Below, piece after piece: positions 5,689 through 5,713 of a stretch of 5,713 nucleotides of DNA; within the stretch, counting starts at the first letter, position 1, and the number at the start of each line of letters is the position of its first letter. The translations under genes were made by a program, and so were the position numbers. The stretch is taken from positions 1 to 5,713 of the forward strand of contig JABFST010000437.1 of the NCBI GenBank assembly GCA_013140465.1, read 5' to 3'. The stretch is from Methylococcaceae bacterium (lineage in GTDB: Bacteria; Pseudomonadota; Gammaproteobacteria; Methylococcales; Methylomonadaceae). The notes beneath the pieces were generated by a model. The model ran no database searches, was not told the DNA's origin, and saw only the letters and a list, made by a program, of their open reading frames with translations.

Positions 5689-5713
5689 GTCGATATTGTT
5701 GCCAGTGCGAGTT

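Overview
The window most resembles a gammaproteobacterial accessory region. The clues are a MutT-ThiE fusion gene of the kind common in Gammaproteobacteria, GTAGGCCGGAA-type extragenic palindromes, and a large protein with a formylglycine-generating-enzyme (FGE/SUMF1)-like C-terminus of a sort I associate with sulfur-oxidising or methanotrophic gammaproteobacteria. That placement is inference. Every supported gene lies on the minus strand, so gene order runs from high to low coordinates.

Right to left: (i) 5688-3466 encodes a large protein with a degenerate vWA-like N-terminus, a helical middle, a beta-rich linker and a C-terminal FGE/SUMF1-like (C-type-lectin fold) domain; its frame is still open at the right edge. 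(ii) 3465-3272 holds a palindromic repeat and the control region of (iii) a vapBC toxin-antitoxin pair (3271-2613) whose genes overlap by one base. (iv) 2471-1662 encodes a second, stand-alone FGE/SUMF1-like protein, a close paralogue of the C-terminus of the first. (v) 1630-1491 is a large inverted doublet of REP-like palindromes. (vi) 1446-484 is a Nudix hydrolase fused to a ThiE-like domain. (vii) 369-1 is the N-terminal part of an IS1182-type transposase that runs off the left edge.

The most interesting signal is in the two FGE-like genes. Over 163 aligned residues before their last motif they are about 82% identical by hand count. They then collapse to 7 of 22 identical residues between GGSWL and IGFRLA, and return to identity (11 of 11) straight afterwards. 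In 12 of those 22 codons both copies end in C while the first two bases differ. This is the footprint expected if AAC codons of a template repeat were mutagenised at adenines, as in diversity-generating retroelements (DGRs). An identical 20-bp block follows each variable stretch, and an inverted repeat lies just beyond it, as at known DGR target sites. Neither a reverse transcriptase nor a template repeat is visible, so the two genes are best read as remote (trans) DGR targets or as relics. Both lack the FGE catalytic cysteines, which fits a ligand-binding rather than an enzymatic role.

Possible joint logic (inference): the two proteins are diversified recognition modules, possibly of a sensing or conflict system, in a repeat-rich neighbourhood that also carries a toxin-antitoxin module and an insertion sequence. 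The Nudix gene is housekeeping.
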